A stretch of DNA of 64,000 nt from Begonia masoniana (Eukaryota > Streptophyta > Magnoliopsida > Cucurbitales > Begoniaceae): assembly GCA_022432975.1 (NCBI GenBank), contig CM039502.1, positions 25,566,383 through 25,630,382 on the forward strand, read 5' to 3'. The notes beneath the pieces are model-generated. The model ran no database searches, was not told the DNA's origin, and saw nothing but the letters and a program-made list of their open reading frames with translations. How positions within the stretch are numbered: the first letter of the stretch is position 1; each line of letters starts with the position of its first letter. Position numbers and translations under genes: made by a program. This document shows, piece after piece, positions 60,137 to 64,000 of the stretch.

Positions 60137-62376
60137 AGCATGAGCCTTCGGGCATACTGGCCTTCGGGCATACTGGCCTTCGGGCATACAGAGCATTGCA
60201 TTTACAGGCCTTCGGGCATACAGAGCATTGCATTTACAGGCCTTCGGGCATACAGGCCTTCGGGCATACAGAGCATTGCATTTACAGGCTTTCGGGCATA
60301 CAGAGCATTGCATTTACAGGCCTTCGGGCATACAGGCCTTCGGGCATACAGAGCATTTCATATACAGGCCTTCGGGCATGCAGAGCATTGCATTTACAGG
60401 CCTTCGGGCATACAGAGCATTTCATATACAGGCCTTCGGGCATACAGAGCATTGCATTTACAGGCCTTCGGGCATACAGGCCTTCGGGCATACAGAGCAT
60501 TTCATATACAGGCCTTCGGGCATACAGAGCATGCATACAGGCCTTCCGGCTACAGGCCTTCGGGATACAGAGCATTCATATACTGGCCTTCGGGCATACT
60601 GCATTGCAATTAGTAAAGAAGCTAAGCATGATTTTAATGACCCATAGCACAGCAATGCATTAGGCCTTCGGGCATACTGGCCTTCGGGCATACAGGCCTT
60701 CGGCATACAGAGCATTGCATTTACAGGCCTTCGGCATACAGAGCATTTCATATACAGGCCTTCGGCATACAGGCCTTCGGGCATACTGGCCTTCGGGCAT
60801 ACAGGCCTTCGGCATACAGGCCTTCGGCATACAGGCCTTCGGCATACAGAGCATTGCATTACAGGCCTTCGGGCATACTGGCCTTCGGGCATACAGAGCA
60901 TTGCATTTACAGGCCTCGGGCATACAGAGCATTTCATATACAGGCCTTCGGCATACAGGCCTTCGGCATACAGAGCATTGCATTTACAGGCCTTCGGGCA
61001 TACAGAGCATTGCATTTACAGGCCTTCGGGCATACTGGCCTTCGGGCATACAGAGCATTGCATTTACAGGCCTTCGGCATACAGAGCATTGCATTTACAG
61101 GCCTTCGGGCATACTGGCCTTCGGGCATACTGGCCTTCGGGCATACTGGCCTTCGGGCATACAGGCCTTCGGGCATACTGGCCTTCGGGCATACAGAGCA
61201 TTTCATATACAGGCCTTCGGCATACAGGCCTTCGGCATACAGAGCATTTCATATACAGGCCTTCGGCATACAGAGCATTTCATATACAGGCCTTCGGCAT
61301 ACAGGCCTTCGGCATACAGAGCATTGCATTTACAGGCCTTCGGCATACAGGCCTTCGGCATACAGGCCTTCGGCATACAGGCCTTCGGCATACAGAGCAT
61401 TGCATTACAGGCCTTCGGGCATACTGGCCTTCGGGCATACAGAGCATTGCATTTACAGGCCTCGGGCATACAGAGCATTGCATTACAGGCCTTCGGCATA
61501 CAGAGCATTGCATTTACAGGCCTTCGGCATACAGAGCATTGCATTTACAGGCCTTCGGCATACAGAGCATTTCATATACAGGCCTTCGGCATACAGAGCA
61601 TTGCATTTACAGGCCTTCGGCATACAGGCCTTCGGCATACAGGCCTTCGGGCATACAGAGCATTGCATTTACAGGCCTTCGGCATACAGAGCATTGCATT
61701 ACAGGCCTTCGGCATACAGAGCATTGCATTACAGGCCTTCGGCATACAGGCCTTCGGCATACAGAGCATTGCATTACAGGCCTTCGGGCATACAGGCCTT
61801 CGGCATACAGAGCATTGCATTACAGGCCTTCGGCATACAGAGCATTTCATATACAGGCCTTCGGGCATACTGGCCTTCGGGCATACAGAGCATTGCATTA
61901 CAGGCCTTCGGCATACAGGCCTTCGGCATACAGAGCATTGCATTACAGGCCTTCGGCATACAGAGCATTTCATATACAGGCCTTCGGCATACAGAGCATT
62001 GCATTTACAGGCCTTCGGCATACAGAGCATTGCATTTACAGGCCTTCGGCATACAGAGCATTGCATTACAGGCCTTCGGGCATACTGGCCTTCGGGCATA
62101 CAGAGCATTGCATTTACAGGCCTTCGGCATACAGGCCTTCGGCATACAGGCCTTCGGCATACAGGCCTTCGGCATACAGGCCTTCGGGCATACAGAGCAT
62201 TGCATTACAGGCCTTCGGCATACAGAGCATTTCATATACAGGCCTTCGGGCATACAGAGCATTTCATATACAGGCCTTCGGCATACAGGCCTTCGGCATA
62301 CAGAGCATTGCATTTACAGCCTTCGGGCATACTGGCCTTCGGGCATACAGAGCATTGCATTACAGGCCTTCGGGCA
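60137..62376. repeat. 16/32-bp composite satellite (CCTTCGGGCATACAG)
   Basis: Mixed units of 16 bp (ACAGGCCTTCGGGCAT type) and about 32 bp (with added ACAGAGCATTGCATTT or ACAGAGCATTTCATAT). The sequence GCTAAGCATGATTTTAATGA interrupts it at 60600-60655. To about 60530 nearly all units have GGG and TTT; beyond 60700 many have GG and TT. It is related to the 28-bp array: both alternate a GCC(N)CGG(C/G)C core with an AATGCxATGCTC/GAGCATTGCATT block. Overlapping open frames of up to 583 codons are repeat artefacts. Confidence 0.93.
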
Positions 62377-62910
62377 TACTGGCGCAGTCGAGGCTTATCT
62401 GACCCGTGGGGAGTATGTATAGATTTTGAGGGTTTTTGGAATGTTTTGGAGTTGATGATTGTATAGACATATTAGGATGCTTGGTTCTGGTAGTTGATAG
62501 GTTTACATTTTAACGTTTTTAAATGATATACTGGAACTGTTTGGGTAACTTGTTTCATAAGGATATGTTAAACTTTCAAATGGAACCACGCAGTTTATTT
62601 TCATAAAAATGTACTTTATTATAGTTGCGTTTCGAGACGGTTTTGGAGTGGTATTTCGGAAGGCGTATGGATATCGAGGGTTCGAAGTTAAATGATAATG
62701 TGAGGTGTATGTTCCTTTTTTTGATTTAATATTAATTACCTTATCAAATGTTTTAAAGTTTTATTAATTTGTTTTAAGTTATTTTAAATGGTTTAAAATA
62801 TAGATTCAATTCTAACTTAATTTCCGCTTAAAGTTAGGTTTTAAGTTTAAAATGAAAAATTTGTACGGTAATTTAAGGGTAAATAAGGGTACAGTATTAG
62901 GGTCGTGACA

Positions 62911-62926
62911 GTTATGGTATCAGAGC
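62911..62926 (+). other. Primer-binding site (initiator tRNA-Met)
   Basis: TGGTATCAGAGC at 62915-62926, four bases after the LTR end GTGACA. It fixes the element's orientation as plus strand and identifies the upstream 5 kb as a 5' LTR. Confidence 0.92.
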
Positions 62927-64000
62927 CCCCGGGTATTAAATCGGTTCTGTAGACTGCTCGCTGCACAGCCCACTACGCGGACATTCTTCATCACTGTAAG
63001 TATGTTTATAGCTTTATTTGATTTCAGTTTCTTAGAGATGTTTGCTTTTAACTTTTATAGGAGTTATTTATAAATATGGTACGTCGAGGGAATGATCGAG
63101 ACGACCGAGACGATACGATAGATCGGAGTAAGTTGGGAATAATAGGAGTTGAGTAAGAAAGACTCTTAGGAGAATTTCGACGAGAAGACGGTAGAATTAA
63201 ATACAGGACGACATAAGGACTTATAGACAGAGAGTTAAGCATTAATCTGACTCAACCACAAGAAGAGGTACACTAGAGTTAGTTATTATTAGAAGGACGT
63301 AACTTACGAATGTAAGGGCTAAATAGATAGAAATTTGACATTAGTTGACGAACCCTCACAGATTTAGAAGGTGGTCAATTAAAGAGGGAGTTAAAGATTC
63401 GATTGTAAAGCTTACTAATGAATACCTAAATTGTCAAGTATAATAATACGACCTAATAAGACTCGTATAGTTTAGATTAGAGTGAGGTAAAGATAATTAG
63501 ATGAAAACGATATTCGAAGGAGAATCGGTTCTACTGAGGAATGTTAGAGAATGTAATTGGTCAATGCTAAATTATGAACAAAAGACTTAAGCATGTTCGT
63601 ACTGGGCCAATGCCATGAAGAAAATAGATGGATCAAGTCGAAACCGAGACGTTGATAAATATTAGAGAGGGGATGACGTAGACTTTGAATAAAAGAAGGA
63701 TAGAGTTACGCGTTAAAGCCCATGACCCGGTATAACCATGTGAAGTGAGCGCTTAAAATCCAGGTCCCATAAGAAAGGTACAACTTATGGAATGTGCGGT
63801 TTAAAGAATGGGAACTAGACCTTAATTGACAGACCCCTAAAGTTAGAATGAAACCAATAGAGGAGGAATTTGGAGTTTAGATGTAAGGCTTACTGGAGAA
63901 TGTTCTAGATTGTCAAGATATCGTTAGTGCGTACAAGTAGATAAGAAAAATATAATAGGAATTTACATAACCTAAATCTACAGGAAATTTGGAGCACCTA
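62927..64000 (+). mobile_element. Start of interior of the Ty3/gypsy element, mostly non-coding
   Basis: At 63076 an ATG opens a short basic frame, MVRRGNDRDDRDDTIDRSK, resembling the arginine-rich start of some plant gypsy gag proteins, but it stops after about 26 codons. The rest is dense in TAG and TAA in all frames. Two segments, about 63337-63445 and 63825-63925, look like diverged copies of each other (both with TGTAA(A/G)GCTTACT and A(A/G)ATTGTCAAG). Either decayed or a non-coding (LARD-like) interior; the rest lies outside the window. Confidence 0.6.

Larger units (their letters stand above)
57876..62910 (+). repeat. 5' LTR (family II) of a Ty3/gypsy element running off the window
   Basis: It starts TGTAATATCCGGGCTCG and ends TAGGGTCGTGACA, followed at once by a tRNA-Met primer site. 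Same family as the solo LTR 13492-18240, inverted. Its first 178 bases plus upstream flank are repeated at 58506-58680 after an A-rich tract; comparison with the other family member suggests the true start is at 58558. It holds a donor-like CAG|GTAAGT (59869-59877), a GGCCTACACCG box (59902-59912) and the 60137-62376 array. The roughly 340 bases that carry the acceptor-like site in the other copy (14245-14585) are missing here. Confidence 0.88.

Noticed and set aside
60140..62466. Open frames up to 583 codons on both strands rich in AFGIQ or CRRPV repeats
   Set aside because: Products of the 16/32-bp satellite. Small indels shift frames without consequence, which is not coding behaviour.

Overview
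This is repeat-dominated nuclear DNA from a flowering plant, probably a eudicot. The evidence is two plant-only transcription-factor genes (an ALOG/LSH gene and a trihelix gene of the ASIL/SIP1 type), long-LTR Ty3/gypsy retrotransposons with initiator-Met-tRNA primer sites, a Cassandra-like TRIM carrying 5S-rRNA-like sequence, and AT-rich spacers. The sequence alone does not fix the family. There are no bacterial operons, CRISPR arrays or tRNA genes that I can see.

Layout. 1-2153: right part of a long LTR. 2154-4609: decayed Ty1/copia remnant. 4610-7193 and 7534-10021: two solo LTRs of one family in opposite orientation, each with a perfect 5-bp target-site duplication (TSD). 10027-13491: unassigned. 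13492-18240: a 4.7-kb solo LTR (TSD CCCTT) holding about 84 near-identical 28-bp repeats. 19865-25072: a solo LTR (TSD TATAT) with a second solo LTR of the same family nested in it (21720-24349, TSD TCCAC). 26042-26584: ALOG gene. 29199-31928: gag-protease-only LTR element (TR-GAG type). 33050-34320: candidate small spliced gene. 36052-39368: small Ty3/gypsy derivative with a captured myosin XI IQ-motif fragment. 41247-42107: trihelix gene, with an 847-bp foldback element just upstream. 44486-54031: three-level nest, in which a solo LTR is split by a long-LTR element with a 1-kb non-coding interior, whose 3' LTR is split by a three-LTR Cassandra-like TRIM. 54037-57875: gypsy integrase remnant and a Cassandra LTR fragment split by another insertion. 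57876-64000: 5' LTR (with a second tandem array related to the first), primer-binding site and start of the interior of a Ty3/gypsy element that runs off the window.

Host genes are few: two confident protein genes and one candidate small gene. The rest is transposon biology. The most unusual pattern is that every long LTR checked carries the same splice-donor-like module followed 20-40 bases later by a GGCCTACACC-like box. Most also carry a matching acceptor-like TGGTGTAG or TTGTAG site. In several of them the tandem repeats lie between donor and acceptor, so the fast-evolving satellites would sit in a putative LTR intron. Some structure near 57823-58680 and 60137-62376 looks like assembly or consensus error and should be treated with care. 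All alignments were made by eye.
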